Below, piece after piece: positions 1 through 8,028 of a stretch of 11,746 nucleotides of DNA. The notes under the pieces were generated by a model. The model was given only the letters and a program-made list of their open reading frames with translations, ran no database searches and was not told the DNA's origin. The stretch's first letter is position 1, and every line of letters starts with the position of its first letter. This DNA is from Clostridia bacterium (GTDB lineage: Bacteria > Bacillota > Clostridia > Christensenellales > Aristaeellaceae). Position numbers and translations under genes: made by a program. Location of the stretch: the NCBI GenBank assembly GCA_017620115.1, contig JAFZRB010000134.1, positions 1 to 11,746 of the forward strand, in the 5' to 3' direction.

Positions 1-17
1 AGCCGCATACGTTTTTT

Positions 18-46
18 ATTGTATTCAGATTCTGTTTCGTTGTCAA
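18..46 (-). promoter_or_regulatory. Consensus sigma-A promoter facing left, for a gene beyond the window edge
   Basis: Read on the minus strand, TTGACA (plus positions 41-46) is followed after exactly 17 bases by TACAAT (plus positions 18-23). That is a perfect -35 and a one-mismatch -10 at optimal spacing. Transcription would start near position 11 and leave the window, so a divergent gene probably lies just outside. The -35 overlaps a small dyad, GTTG-T-CAAC (39-47). No coding sequence for that gene is visible here. Confidence 0.65.
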
Positions 47-79
47 CAGCGGCACGGTTATTTCATGCGAACGCCCCGC

Positions 80-330
80 CAGGGCCGTCTCATTTGATCC
101 AGTTAATTGGAGTTTGTTGAAGCGATAAAACCTTGCCTTCCCCTTCGAGGGGAAGGTGCCTCGTGAGAGGCGGATGAGGTGTTAGCCCGGCTCTTTGCTG
201 TCTATCGCAATAGGATGCTGGTCGCGGCGATAACACCTCATCAGTCGCCTGCGGCGACAGCTTCCCCTCCAGGGGAAGCCCCTTTGAGCCTTGCAAACTC
301 CAATTTGCTGGATCAAATGAGACGGCTCTG
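80..330. mobile_element. MITE-like palindromic element, about 251 bp, with 37-bp inverted ends
   Basis: The left end (80-116) and the reverse complement of the right end (294-330) match at 34 of 37 positions. The symmetry continues inward: 173-184 and 231-242 are a perfect 12-bp inverted pair, and both arms carry a CTTCCCC...GGGGAAG hairpin (136-156 and 261-278). The right arm also has a GTCGCC...GGCGAC hairpin (244-258). The whole element can fold on itself around position 206. It encodes no credible protein, so it would be non-autonomous. No clear target-site duplication is visible. The hairpin cores resemble intergenic repeats I recall from gut Clostridia, which I could not check. It might instead be a REP/BIME-type repeat. 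Confidence 0.7.
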
Positions 331-345
331 CTCAAATATGCTTCC

Positions 346-361
346 GCGGTTGACAAACCGC
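346..361. promoter_or_regulatory. Dyad overlapping the -35 box, possible operator
   Basis: GCGGTT (346-351) and AACCGC (356-361) form a perfect 6-bp inverted repeat with a 4-base centre. It covers the whole -35 hexamer of the rightward promoter. A repressor bound here would block RNA polymerase, but no regulator gene is nearby and a dyad this short can arise by chance. Confidence 0.25.
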
Positions 362-378
362 CGCGAAAAACATACAAT
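350..378 (+). promoter_or_regulatory. Consensus sigma-A promoter for the yprB-TPR-cotH run
   Basis: TTGACA (350-355) is followed after exactly 17 bases by TACAAT (373-378). The predicted start of transcription is near 385. This decides the start of the next gene: the in-frame ATG at 384 would lie at or before the transcript's 5' end, so the ATG at 414 is the usable one. The same hexamers and spacing occur in the leftward promoter at 18-46. Confidence 0.75.
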
Positions 379-413
379 ATAGGATGGAAAAGAATCCGGG
401 GGGAGGGCGGCGC

Positions 414-1583
414 ATGGCCTCATCGCTGAAATCCAGGCTGAACGCGCTGTCCGGCGCGGCGAAACCAGCGCCCGCGCCGGCTCCGACGCCCGTCCTGCTG
501 GAATACCGCAGCCAGACCGACGCGGACGAAGCGCTGCTGCGCCTCGCCGGAGACGGCGTCCGGCGCATGGATTTCACGGGCCGGTTCGATCCGGAGCGGG
601 CGCTCTTCCTGGACACCGAAACCACCGGCCTTTCCGGCGGCGCGGGCACGGTGGCGTTCCTCGTGGGGCTGGGGCGCATCGAGAACGGGCGCTTTACCGT
701 CTATCAGTACCTGATGCCGGGCTACGGCTCGGAGCCCCTGCTGCTGGAGAAAACCGCTGCGCTCATCCGCGAGGCGGAAACGCTGGTCACGTTCAACGGC
801 AAATCCTTCGACGTGCCCCTGCTGCGGTCGCGTTTCGTGATGTGCCGCATGGACGACCCCACGCAGGACCTGCCCCACCTCGACCTGATCCACCCCGCGC
901 GCCGCGCCTGGAAGCTGCGGCTGAAGGACTGCTCGCTCAGCCACATCGAGGAGGCCGTGCTGGGCGTCCGCCGCGAGCGCGATATCCCCGGCGCGGAGGT
1001 GCCCGAGCGCTATTTTTCCTTCCTCAAAACGGGCGACATGGCGCTGCTGGAGGATATCGTGGCGCACAACCGGCAGGACATCGTGTCGCTGGGGACGCTG
1101 CTGGCGCGGCTCAGCCGGGCCTACGCCGCCCCGCTGGAGCAGACCAGCATGCTGGACGTGTTCAGCCTGGGCGTGGCGCTGGAAAAACGGGGCGAACGCG
1201 CCGAGGCCGGAACCTGCTACCGGCTCGCCGCGCGCGAAAGGCCGCTCAGCACCCTGTCGCGGCTGCGGGAGCGCCGTGTGGCGTCCAGCGCCAACCAGCG
1301 TTTGTCCCTCATGCTGCGCGCCGACCGCGAATGGGGCGAGGCCGTTCAAGTATGGCGCGAGATGATCGAGCGGCGGCAGATGGGCGTTTTCCCCTATGTG
1401 GAGCTGGCCAAGCTGTGCGAGCACCGCGCCGGCGATCCGCGCGAGGCGCTCAGGCTGACCGAGGCGGCGCTGGACATGGCCTCGGAGGAGGAACGGCCCG
1501 CGCTCGAACGGCGGCGGAGCCGGCTGCTCGCCCGCATCGCCGCGCAGGAACGCCGGGAAGCGGCGCGGAGCGCGAATCAATAA
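414..1583 (+). CDS. YprB-type RNase H-like 3'-5' exonuclease domain protein with C-terminal TPR-like helices
   Basis: This is a predicted cytoplasmic nuclease of the DEDD/RNase H fold; the substrate is not known from sequence. The motifs are visible: Exo I DTETTG (residues 67-72, D67 and E69 as metal ligands), Exo II FNGKSFD (127-133), and Exo III HNRQD (H218, D222). The C-terminal third, from about residue 245, is helical and repeat-like, as in Bacillus YprB. The predicted length of 389 residues is near that family's usual size. I chose ATG 414 over ATG 384 because GGGAGG (401-406) sits 7 bases upstream and the promoter at 350-378 puts the transcript start near 385. It is the first gene of a three-gene run. 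The family call is firm; a role in DNA or RNA processing is inference. Confidence 0.85.
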   Translation: MASSLKSRLNALSGAAKPAPAPAPTPVLLEYRSQTDADEALLRLAGDGVRRMDFTGRFDPERALFLDTETTGLSGGAGTVAFLVGLGRIENGRFTVYQYLMPGYGSEPLLLEKTAALIREAETLVTFNGKSFDVPLLRSRFVMCRMDDPTQDLPHLDLIHPARRAWKLRLKDCSLSHIEEAVLGVRRERDIPGAEVPERYFSFLKTGDMALLEDIVAHNRQDIVSLGTLLARLSRAYAAPLEQTSMLDVFSLGVALEKRGERAEAGTCYRLAARERPLSTLSRLRERRVASSANQRLSLMLRADREWGEAVQVWREMIERRQMGVFPYVELAKLCEHRAGDPREALRLTEAALDMASEEERPALERRRSRLLARIAAQERREAARSANQ

Positions 1584-1607
1584 TCATTATGACGGAGGCG
1601 TTTCGAT

Positions 1608-2375
1608 ATGGGTTTTCTGGATGCAATCAAGGCGGATAACGCGGGCCGCAGGGCCTATGGCCTGCACGTTCAGGCCAACCGGCTCTACGATCAGGGAAAA
1701 ACGGCCGAGGCCAAGGCGAAGCACGATCAGGCCGTCAAACTGTACGACGAGGCCGTCAAGGGCGGCTGTAAAAAGGCCTCCTACCTCATGGCCTACGGCG
1801 TGCTGCTGCTGCGCTACGGGCGCTTCGAGGAATCAAAGGAACTCTTCCTCAAGGCGGAGCACACGCCCGGCATCACCAAGCAGGAAAAACACCAGCTGCG
1901 CATGAATTTCGCCATCGCGCAGTGGAAGCTGGGCAACCTCGATTCCGCCATCTCCCAGATGAAGATCGCCATGAACGAGGGCCCCAACGGCCTGATCTAC
2001 GGCTCGCTGGGCTATATCCTCATCGAAAAGGCGCGCCAGACGGGCGATTTCACCGAGGCCGTGGAGTTCAACGACAAGGCCATGGAGTACGACGACGAAG
2101 ACGCCGTCGTGCTGGACAACATGGGCCAGCTGAACCTCGCCATGGGCAACGAGGAGAAGGCCCTCGAATACTTCACCAAAGCCCACGAGATCAAGCCCCG
2201 TCAGGTGGACACGCTGTACTACCTGGCCAAACTGGCCGCGAAAAAGGGCGACAAGGCCAAGGCCGTCGAGTATCTCGATACCGCGCTGGACGGCAATTAT
2301 TCCGCGCTGTGCACCACAACCCGCCAGCAGGCGCTCGACCTCAAGGCTGAGATTACGGGCGGGAAGGGGCGGTAA
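1608..2375 (+). CDS. Tetratricopeptide-repeat protein, cytoplasmic
   Basis: This 255-residue protein is made almost entirely of paired helices. Repeat units are recognisable around residues 93-126 (FAIAQWKLGNLDSAISQMKIA), 150-165, 167-200 (MGQLNLAMGNEEKALEYFTKA, the best TPR match) and 201-230 (YYLAKLAAKKGDKAKAVEYLDTA), with degenerate units before them. There is no signal peptide or membrane segment. TPR proteins are protein-binding scaffolds, and no enzymatic motif is present. GGAGG (1594-1598) lies 9 bases before ATG 1608. It starts 24 bases after the nuclease gene and ends 29 bases before the CotH gene, so the three are probably cotranscribed. Its partner is unknown; the neighbouring nuclease, which also ends in TPR-like helices, is one candidate. 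Confidence 0.8.
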   Translation: MGFLDAIKADNAGRRAYGLHVQANRLYDQGKTAEAKAKHDQAVKLYDEAVKGGCKKASYLMAYGVLLLRYGRFEESKELFLKAEHTPGITKQEKHQLRMNFAIAQWKLGNLDSAISQMKIAMNEGPNGLIYGSLGYILIEKARQTGDFTEAVEFNDKAMEYDDEDAVVLDNMGQLNLAMGNEEKALEYFTKAHEIKPRQVDTLYYLAKLAAKKGDKAKAVEYLDTALDGNYSALCTTTRQQALDLKAEITGGKGR

Positions 2376-2404
2376 ACCCGGCGTCGTCCGGGGAAGGGCA
2401 GATC

Positions 2405-5401
2405 ATGGGCAAAGCTTTATTCAAAGGAAAAAAAGGGCCGTCACGCCGCCGACTCGTTTTGTGGGCGGCGCTGGGCCTCGCCGCGATCGCGGCCGGCTTC
2501 CTGATCGACCGCAGCCCGCTCTCAGGCGCGCGCGGCGCGGACCGCCCGCTCGCCGACCTCGGCGCGCTGCGCCTCAGCGAGGTTCAGACCAACAACTGGA
2601 ACACGCTGCGCAGCGAGGACGGCGTCGCGCCGGACTGGATCGAAATCGAGAACACCGGCCGCGAGGCGCTGCCGCTGCGGGGCGCGTATCTCCAGAAGGA
2701 CGACAGGGTGAACAAGCTCTTCGTGCTGCCGGATATCACGCTGGAAGCCGGCGGGTTCCTGGTCGTGCTGGCCGACGAGACGGCCGCCGGGGACGCGCTG
2801 TGCGCGCCGTTTTCGCTGCTGGCCGGCGGCGGCAACACGCTGATGCTCTTCGCCCCGGATCAGACGCTGCTGGACAGCGTCGAGCTGCCGGGGCTGGGAG
2901 CCGACGCCGCCTACTGCCGCGCGGAGGACGGGAGCTGGGCCATGACCGCCCAGGCCACGCCCGGCGAGGCCAACCGCGTCGCCGCGCAGCGCGAGGACGC
3001 CGCGGGCTTCGCGGCCGGCCCGGTGGTCATCAGCGAGGTCATGACCGACAACAGGATCGTGTTCCCGGATGAGGACGGGGCGTGCGGCGACTACATCGAG
3101 CTGCACAATACGTCGGAGCGGAGCGTCAGCCTGGCGGGCTGGTGGCTCTCGGACGACGCGGCCCGGCCGGACATGTGGCGGCTGCCCGACGTGACGCTGC
3201 CCGCGAACGGCTATCTCGCCGTTCACTGCACGGGCCTGAACCGCGCCGACGACCCCGCGCACCTGCACGCGGGCTTCAGCCTCTCCCCGGGCGAGACCGT
3301 GTCGCTCACCGACCCGACCGGCGCGATGGCGGCCATGGTGACGCTGCCCGACATGGACTGCGGCCAGGCGTGCAGCCTCGTGGATGGCGCGTGGACCACC
3401 GGCCTCGCGCCGACGCCGAACGCCGAAAACACGCCGGAAGCCGCCGCGCGGCTCAACTCGCTCCCGCAGGCGCAGCGGGCCGCCGGCGTGACCATCAGCG
3501 AGGTGCTGGCGCTGCCCGAAGACGAGAACGCCGTGGACTGGATCGAGCTGTACAACGGCTGCGCTTCCGCCGTCGACCTGAGCGGCTTTGGGTTATCCGA
3601 CAGGCTTTCGCGCCCCCGCAGGTGGCAGTTCCCCGAGGGCACGGTCGTCGGCTCCGGCGAATACATCACGGTGTACTGTTCGGGCGAGGGCAACATCGAC
3701 GCGGGCAGCGAGCTGCTCGCGCCATTCAGCCTGAGCGCCGACGGCGGTTACGCCGTGTGCCTGTCCGGGCCGGACGGCGTCGTTCTGGACGCCCTGTTCA
3801 TGCCCGTGCAGTACGCCGGCATATCCTACGGGCGCTCGGACAGCGGCGCGTGCGGTTATCTGAAAACGCCCACCTTCCGCGCGGGAAACGGCGGGGAAGC
3901 CCTGCTGCCGCCCGCGGCGGGGGCGACATATTCGGTGAAGGGCGGGCTTTTCCGCTCCGGCGACGCCTTCAGCGTGACCCTCAGCGCCGAGCCGGGCTCG
4001 CGCGTGTACTATACGCTGGACTGCAGCGACCCAACGGAGGCCTCCTCCCTCTATACCGGCGCGCCCATCGCCGTGTCGGGCACCACCATCCTGCGCACGC
4101 GCGTGTTCCGCGACGGCCATCTGCCCTCGCTGATGGACGCGCAGAGCTACCTGTTCGACGTGGAGAACGCCGGCGACGTGACCTACGTGGTGTCGCTGGT
4201 CTCCGATCCCGAAGGGCTTTTCAGCGACGAAACGGGCATCATGGCCATGGGCCCGCGCGCGGAGGAAAAGTTCCCCTACGGCCATTACGGCAGCGGCGCG
4301 AATTTCTGGATGGACTGGGAGCGCGAGGCCCACGTCGAGCTGTTCATGGACGGCGGTGAAACCGCCCTTTCGCAGGAATGCGGCCTGAAGCTGCACGGAC
4401 GCAACTCGCGCGCCTTCGAGGTTAAGCCCATGAAGCTCATCGCCCGCGCGCGCTACGGCGGCGATTCGTTCGATTACCCGCTGTTTTCGCAGCGGCCCTA
4501 CGACGAATACGAGGCCTTCCTGCTGCGCGCCTCGGGCGAGGATTACCTGTACACCTTCATGCGGGACGTGATCTTCACCCGCCTCGCGAAGGGCACCTCG
4601 GTGCTCTACCAGGAAGCCGAGGAGTGCATCTGCTACCTCAACGGCGAATACTACTGCGCCATGTATGTGCGCGAGAACGCGAGCCCCCTCTCCATCGCCC
4701 GCGACGAGGGCTGGATAGGCGAGGAGGACAATCTCGACCTGGTGAAGATCGGCAACGAGGTCATGCAGGGCTCGAACGACACCTACGCCGCGCTGCGCGA
4801 ATGGGTCATGACCCACGACGCGACGACGCAGGAGGCCTACGAGATGATCGACAGGACCGTCGATATAGACAACTTCATCGAATACGTCGCCATCGAGATC
4901 GTGGTCGGCCCGCCGGACACCGTCAACGCCAAGCGATACCGCAATCCCGGCACGGACGGCAAATGGCGCTGGTTCCTGTTCGACCTGGATCGCGGGCTGC
5001 GCGAGGATATCGACGGCTTCGAGCTGATGGCGCAGGGCACGAACGGCCAGCTGTTCATGGCGTGCATGAAGAACCCGACGATCCGCGAGCGCTTCCTCGT
5101 CTACCTCAACAGGGCGCTGGCGACGACGCTGTCCTCGCGCAGCATAGTCACGGCGGCGCAGGCGCAGCACGACAAAATCGAGCCCTACATGCCCAACGTG
5201 CGGGCGAAGTTCAATCTCTCGAAGCAGCGCTGCGCCACGCGCTATGAGGCGCTCATCGCGCGCATGAATACTCGCCCGGCCAAGGTGATCGACCAGTGCA
5301 AGGCTTACCTGGGGCTGACGGACGAGGAGGTCGCGCTCCGTTTCGCGGACGCTCTGGCGGAAATCGACGCCTGGGCGGCGGAGACCGGCGCCGCGCAATA
5401 G
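2405..5401 (+). CDS. Membrane-anchored CotH-kinase family protein with three lamin-tail domains
   Basis: This 998-residue exported protein has a basic N-terminus followed by a hydrophobic segment (about residues 16-34), acting as a signal anchor or signal peptide. Three lamin-tail-like repeats begin near residues 55, 207 and 362; each opens with (L/I)SEV and carries a DWIE/DYIE-type strand ending in N(T/G). A chitobiase/hexosaminidase C-terminal-like domain follows (about 501-580, VYYTLDCSDPT). The CotH domain occupies about 591-960, with HGRNSRAFEVKPMK (664-677), LNGEYYCAMYVREN and FDLDRGL (D860, D862, likely metal ligands). Spore-coat CotH is a secreted-type protein kinase, so extracytoplasmic protein phosphorylation is plausible but not shown. 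The sequence holds about 18 cysteines, many for an exported protein. GGGAAGGG (2391-2398) lies 6 bases before ATG 2405. Confidence 0.82.
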   Translation: MGKALFKGKKGPSRRRLVLWAALGLAAIAAGFLIDRSPLSGARGADRPLADLGALRLSEVQTNNWNTLRSEDGVAPDWIEIENTGREALPLRGAYLQKDDRVNKLFVLPDITLEAGGFLVVLADETAAGDALCAPFSLLAGGGNTLMLFAPDQTLLDSVELPGLGADAAYCRAEDGSWAMTAQATPGEANRVAAQREDAAGFAAGPVVISEVMTDNRIVFPDEDGACGDYIELHNTSERSVSLAGWWLSDDAARPDMWRLPDVTLPANGYLAVHCTGLNRADDPAHLHAGFSLSPGETVSLTDPTGAMAAMVTLPDMDCGQACSLVDGAWTTGLAPTPNAENTPEAAARLNSLPQAQRAAGVTISEVLALPEDENAVDWIELYNGCASAVDLSGFGLSDRLSRPRRWQFPEGTVVGSGEYITVYCSGEGNIDAGSELLAPFSLSADGGYAVCLSGPDGVVLDALFMPVQYAGISYGRSDSGACGYLKTPTFRAGNGGEALLPPAAGATYSVKGGLFRSGDAFSVTLSAEPGSRVYYTLDCSDPTEASSLYTGAPIAVSGTTILRTRVFRDGHLPSLMDAQSYLFDVENAGDVTYVVSLVSDPEGLFSDETGIMAMGPRAEEKFPYGHYGSGANFWMDWEREAHVELFMDGGETALSQECGLKLHGRNSRAFEVKPMKLIARARYGGDSFDYPLFSQRPYDEYEAFLLRASGEDYLYTFMRDVIFTRLAKGTSVLYQEAEECICYLNGEYYCAMYVRENASPLSIARDEGWIGEEDNLDLVKIGNEVMQGSNDTYAALREWVMTHDATTQEAYEMIDRTVDIDNFIEYVAIEIVVGPPDTVNAKRYRNPGTDGKWRWFLFDLDRGLREDIDGFELMAQGTNGQLFMACMKNPTIRERFLVYLNRALATTLSSRSIVTAAQAQHDKIEPYMPNVRAKFNLSKQRCATRYEALIARMNTRPAKVIDQCKAYLGLTDEEVALRFADALAEIDAWAAETGAAQ

Positions 5402-5452
5402 CCGAAAACCGCGGCTTTGAAACATTTTCTGCGACATCCTGAACGAAAATCA

Positions 5453-5481
5453 TTGACCAAAAGCCCCGCGCGCGTTATAAT
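5453..5481 (+). promoter_or_regulatory. Consensus sigma-A promoter for the XpaC-TelA-LemA-TPM run
   Basis: TTGACC (5453-5458) is followed after exactly 17 bases by a perfect TATAAT (5476-5481). Transcription would begin near 5488. The open frame reaches back to an ATG at 5417, but that lies upstream of the promoter, so the promoter rules it out as the normal start and points to TTG 5522. It also marks the start of a new transcription unit 52 bases after the CotH stop codon. Confidence 0.8.
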
Positions 5482-5521
5482 TTTATTGATAAAGGCAAAC
5501 AAAAGGGGGAGGAATGATCGT

Positions 5522-6178
5522 TTGAAAAAGACCAGAACTGTTCCGTCGGCCCTGCCGATCTATCTGTGCGCGGCCGTTTGGCTGATATTCGGGCTGATTT
5601 TCCCGATCTACAAGCTGGGGCCGCTGCTGATCTGCGCCGCGCTGTCGGTCGGCGCGTACTTCCTGGGGCGCAAGCTGTTCCCCGGCCGCCAGGAGGAGTA
5701 CGAGGCCGCGCCGGATTCCGGCGACGCCGAGGTGAACCGCCAGATCATGGAGGGCCGCGAAGAGATGAAGCGCCTGCGCGAGGCCAACGTGGCGCTGACC
5801 GACCCGGGCATCACCGAGCGCCTGGACCGCATGGAGCACGCGGCGGGCAAGATCTTCGAATCGCTGGAGAAGAACCCGCGCCAGGCGATGGAAGTGCGCA
5901 AGTTCATGAACTACTACCTGCCTGTGAGCGTGAAGCTGCTCGACCAGTACCGCACGCTCGAGGGCACCGGCCTGGATACCGACAACATCACCAAGTCGAA
6001 GGCAGCCGTGGAGAACAGCCTGGATATGATCGCCGCCGCTTTCGAGAAGCAGGTTGACAACCTGTACCGCAACACGCATCTGGACATCACCACCGATATC
6101 CAGGTGCTCGAAACCATGATGGCCTCGGAGGGCCTGGTGAGTTCCGGCGCGTCCATGGGCGCGACCGCGAACCGCTGA
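5522..6178 (+). CDS. XpaC-like membrane protein (5-bromo-4-chloroindolyl phosphate hydrolysis family)
   Basis: From the chosen start the protein has 218 residues. It has a short basic N-terminus, two hydrophobic segments (about 10-27 and 32-48) separated by a tight turn, and then a soluble helical region that contains MEGREEMKRLREAN, a stretch ending NYYLPVSVKLLDQYRTLEG, and a C-terminal helix. That last pattern is typical of the XpaC family, whose name comes from an indirect colour phenotype; the true biochemical role is not established. The start is TTG 5522, with GGAGG (5508-5512) 9 bases upstream. Earlier starts lie upstream of the promoter. A TelA gene follows 58 bases later, the same pairing as xpaC-yaaN in Bacillus. 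Confidence 0.78.
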   Translation: MKKTRTVPSALPIYLCAAVWLIFGLIFPIYKLGPLLICAALSVGAYFLGRKLFPGRQEEYEAAPDSGDAEVNRQIMEGREEMKRLREANVALTDPGITERLDRMEHAAGKIFESLEKNPRQAMEVRKFMNYYLPVSVKLLDQYRTLEGTGLDTDNITKSKAAVENSLDMIAAAFEKQVDNLYRNTHLDITTDIQVLETMMASEGLVSSGASMGATANR

Positions 6179-6236
6179 CCGAAGCGACTCCCGAGTTATC
6201 CAAATATCATTAAGATAAAGAATGGAGGAACCCAAC

Positions 6237-7418
6237 ATGCCGGAAATCAAGCTGACCCTCGGAAACGAACCCGTCGCGCCCGATCCTTCCGCCGTCCTCG
6301 CCGAAGCTGAAGCCGCCGCCGCGCAGGCCGCCGCGGCCGCCGCGCAGGCCGCCGCCGAAGAGCGCGCCAAGGCGGAACAGTCCAACAAGCCCGTCTTCAC
6401 CGAAGAGGAGCAGGCCCAGATCGACGAATTCTCCCACAAGATCGACCTCACCGACACCTCCATGGTGTTCCAGTACGGCGCGGCCGCTCAGAAGAACATC
6501 GCCGATTTCTCCGACGCCGCGCTGAACAACGTGCGCAGCAAGGATCTGGGCGAAGTGGGCGACATGATCTCGGGTCTCGTGACCCAGCTGCGCTCCTTCA
6601 ACGTCGACGACGAGGACAAGGGCGGCATCTTCGGCTTCCTGAAGAAGAAGATCGATAAGGTGCAGCTGCTCAAGAACCGCTACGACGACGTGGAAGTGAA
6701 CGTGAACAAGCTCGTAAGCGAGCTGGAGAACCATCAGGTCGTTCTGCTGAAGGACATCGCCACCATGGATCAGCTCTACGAGATGAACCTGACCTACTTC
6801 AAGGAGCTGTCGATGTACATCGCCGCCGGCAAGGAAGCGCTGGACAACTTCCGCGCGACCACGCTGCAGGAGGCCCGCGACCGCGCCCAGGCTTCCGGCC
6901 TGCCCGAGGACGCCCAGGCCGCCAGCGACATCGCCGCCCAGGCCGACCGCTTCGAGAAGAAGATCTTCGATCTGGAGCTCACCCGCAACGTGGCCATTCA
7001 GATGGCCCCGCAGATCCGCCTGCTCCAGAACAACAACCAGATGATGGCCGAGAAGATCCAGTCCACCATCGTGAACACCATCCCGCTGTGGAAGAGCCAG
7101 ATGGTGCTGGCGCTGGGCCTGCAGCACTCCCAGAGCGCGCTCGAGGCCGAGCGGTCCGTGACCAACCTCACCAACGACCTGCTGCGCGCCAACGCCGAGA
7201 AGCTGCATCAGGGCTCCGTCGAGATCGCCAAGGAATCCGAGCGCGGCGTCATCGACATCGAGACGCTCATGGAGACCAACCAGAAGCTCATCCAGACCAT
7301 GGACGAAGTGCTCACCATCCAGCAGGAGGGCCGCCAGAAGAGGCGCGACGCCGAGAAGGAGCTGGCCAACATCGAGCAGCAGCTGAAGAACAAGATGCTC
7401 GAAATGAACATGAAATAA
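6237..7418 (+). CDS. telA: TelA-family (toxic anion resistance) protein
   Basis: The 393-residue soluble protein is highly helical. TelA-type features include FGFLKKKIDKVQLLKNRYDDVE, NKLVSELENHQVVLLKDIA, MDQLYEMNLTYFKELSMYI and a long C-terminal coiled coil (SERGVIDIETLMETNQKLIQ onward). Its length matches the family. The N-terminal 45 residues are a low-complexity alanine-rich stretch with two copies of AAAQAAA (27-33, 34-40) from a 21-bp tandem duplication. TelA proteins were named for tellurite resistance but are widespread in bacteria without tellurite exposure, so an envelope-stress role is as likely. ATG 6237 is preferred over ATG 6222, because GGAGG (6224-6228) lies 8 bases before 6237 and overlaps the upstream ATG. 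Confidence 0.88.
   Translation: MPEIKLTLGNEPVAPDPSAVLAEAEAAAAQAAAAAAQAAAEERAKAEQSNKPVFTEEEQAQIDEFSHKIDLTDTSMVFQYGAAAQKNIADFSDAALNNVRSKDLGEVGDMISGLVTQLRSFNVDDEDKGGIFGFLKKKIDKVQLLKNRYDDVEVNVNKLVSELENHQVVLLKDIATMDQLYEMNLTYFKELSMYIAAGKEALDNFRATTLQEARDRAQASGLPEDAQAASDIAAQADRFEKKIFDLELTRNVAIQMAPQIRLLQNNNQMMAEKIQSTIVNTIPLWKSQMVLALGLQHSQSALEAERSVTNLTNDLLRANAEKLHQGSVEIAKESERGVIDIETLMETNQKLIQTMDEVLTIQQEGRQKRRDAEKELANIEQQLKNKMLEMNMK
6315..6355 (+). repeat. 21-bp tandem duplication inside telA
   Basis: Positions 6315-6335 and 6336-6355 are identical over 20 bases at a period of 21. Each copy encodes AAAQAAA in frame, so the duplication adds exactly seven residues, about two helical turns, to the alanine-rich N-terminal helix of TelA. 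It is a likely slippage site that would vary in length between strains. Confidence 0.8.
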
Positions 7419-7439
7419 TCCGTCTGAAAGGACAGAGCC

Positions 7440-7976
7440 ATGAAGCTTTCAGAAAACCGCCCGCTGGCCTGCGGCATCCTCGCGGTGGTCATCGCCGGCG
7501 TGCTGTTCATCGGCGGCGGCAACGCGATCAAATCAAAGGCCATGGCCGTGGAGAGCGTCTTCTACTCCGCGTCGGAGAGCATCTCCGCCGAGTTGAAGGA
7601 GCTTTCAGACAACGCCGTGGTGCTTTCGAGCATCGCCGCCAACGCCAGGGGCGTCAACCAGGACTATGTCGCGGCCACGAACGAGGCCGTGGACGCGCTG
7701 CGCGCGGCCGACTCCGTTTCGGCCAAGGCGGACGCCAGCCACGACCTGACCGCCGCGGTCGAGAACCTGTATTCGAACGTGTCGAACCTGAGCCTGTCCG
7801 AAAAGGACGCCGAGGACTTCAAGTATCGCTACAGGAACTACGAATCCGCGCTGCTGCGCATCTCGCACGACGGCTACAACGACGACGCGGCCGCCTTCAA
7901 CCGCGAGAAGAGCGGCTTCCCCGCCGGGCTGATCAGCGCGATCCGGGGCATCAAGGACGCCGTGCTGTTCAACTGA
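7440..7976 (+). CDS. LemA-family membrane protein
   Basis: The 178-residue protein has an N-terminal membrane anchor (about residues 9-27, LACGILAVVIAGVLFIGGGN) followed by an antiparallel helical domain. The family signature near the C-terminus is present as YNDDAAAFN (146-154) and FPAGLIS, matching the YN...FN...FP pattern of LemA proteins. The canonical central region is more divergent than usual, so this is a distant member. AAAGGA (7427-7432) sits 7 bases before ATG 7440, and the gene starts 21 bases after telA. LemA and TPM-domain genes are often neighbours, and a TPM gene follows here, which supports the call. Its molecular function is unknown. Confidence 0.75.
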   Translation: MKLSENRPLACGILAVVIAGVLFIGGGNAIKSKAMAVESVFYSASESISAELKELSDNAVVLSSIAANARGVNQDYVAATNEAVDALRAADSVSAKADASHDLTAAVENLYSNVSNLSLSEKDAEDFKYRYRNYESALLRISHDGYNDDAAAFNREKSGFPAGLISAIRGIKDAVLFN

Positions 7977-7992
7977 CGCAATCCTTTCCATA

Positions 7993-8022
7993 CCGGCCCG
8001 CGGCTCAAACGCTGCGGGCCGG
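7993..8022 (+). other. Strong RNA hairpin between the LemA and TPM genes
   Basis: A 12-bp stem pairs 7993-8004 with 8011-8022, with one G-U pair, closing a six-base loop. It is not followed by a T-run, so it is not a standard intrinsic terminator. It may block 3' exonucleases or set different mRNA levels for the genes on either side. Confidence 0.6.
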
Positions 8023-8028
8023 ATGCGA

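Noticed and set aside
90..382. Open frames on both strands inside the palindromic element
   Set aside because: They follow the repeat's own symmetry, have no ribosome binding site and match no family I know.
384..413. ATG 384 as the start of the YprB-like gene
   Set aside because: It lies at the predicted transcription start and has no ribosome binding site; ATG 414 has both a leader and GGGAGG.
3593..5437. Long minus-strand open frame opposite the CotH gene
   Set aside because: It is the antisense shadow of a high-GC gene; its composition is biased and no motif or ribosome binding site is seen.
5400..5440. Possible terminator after the CotH gene (5-bp stem 5400-5404 with 5412-5416)
   Set aside because: The stem is short and the T-rich tail is broken, so it is too weak to call.
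5417..5521. N-terminal extension of the XpaC-like protein from ATG 5417
   Set aside because: It lies upstream of and across the promoter at 5453-5481; TTG 5522 has a well-spaced GGAGG.
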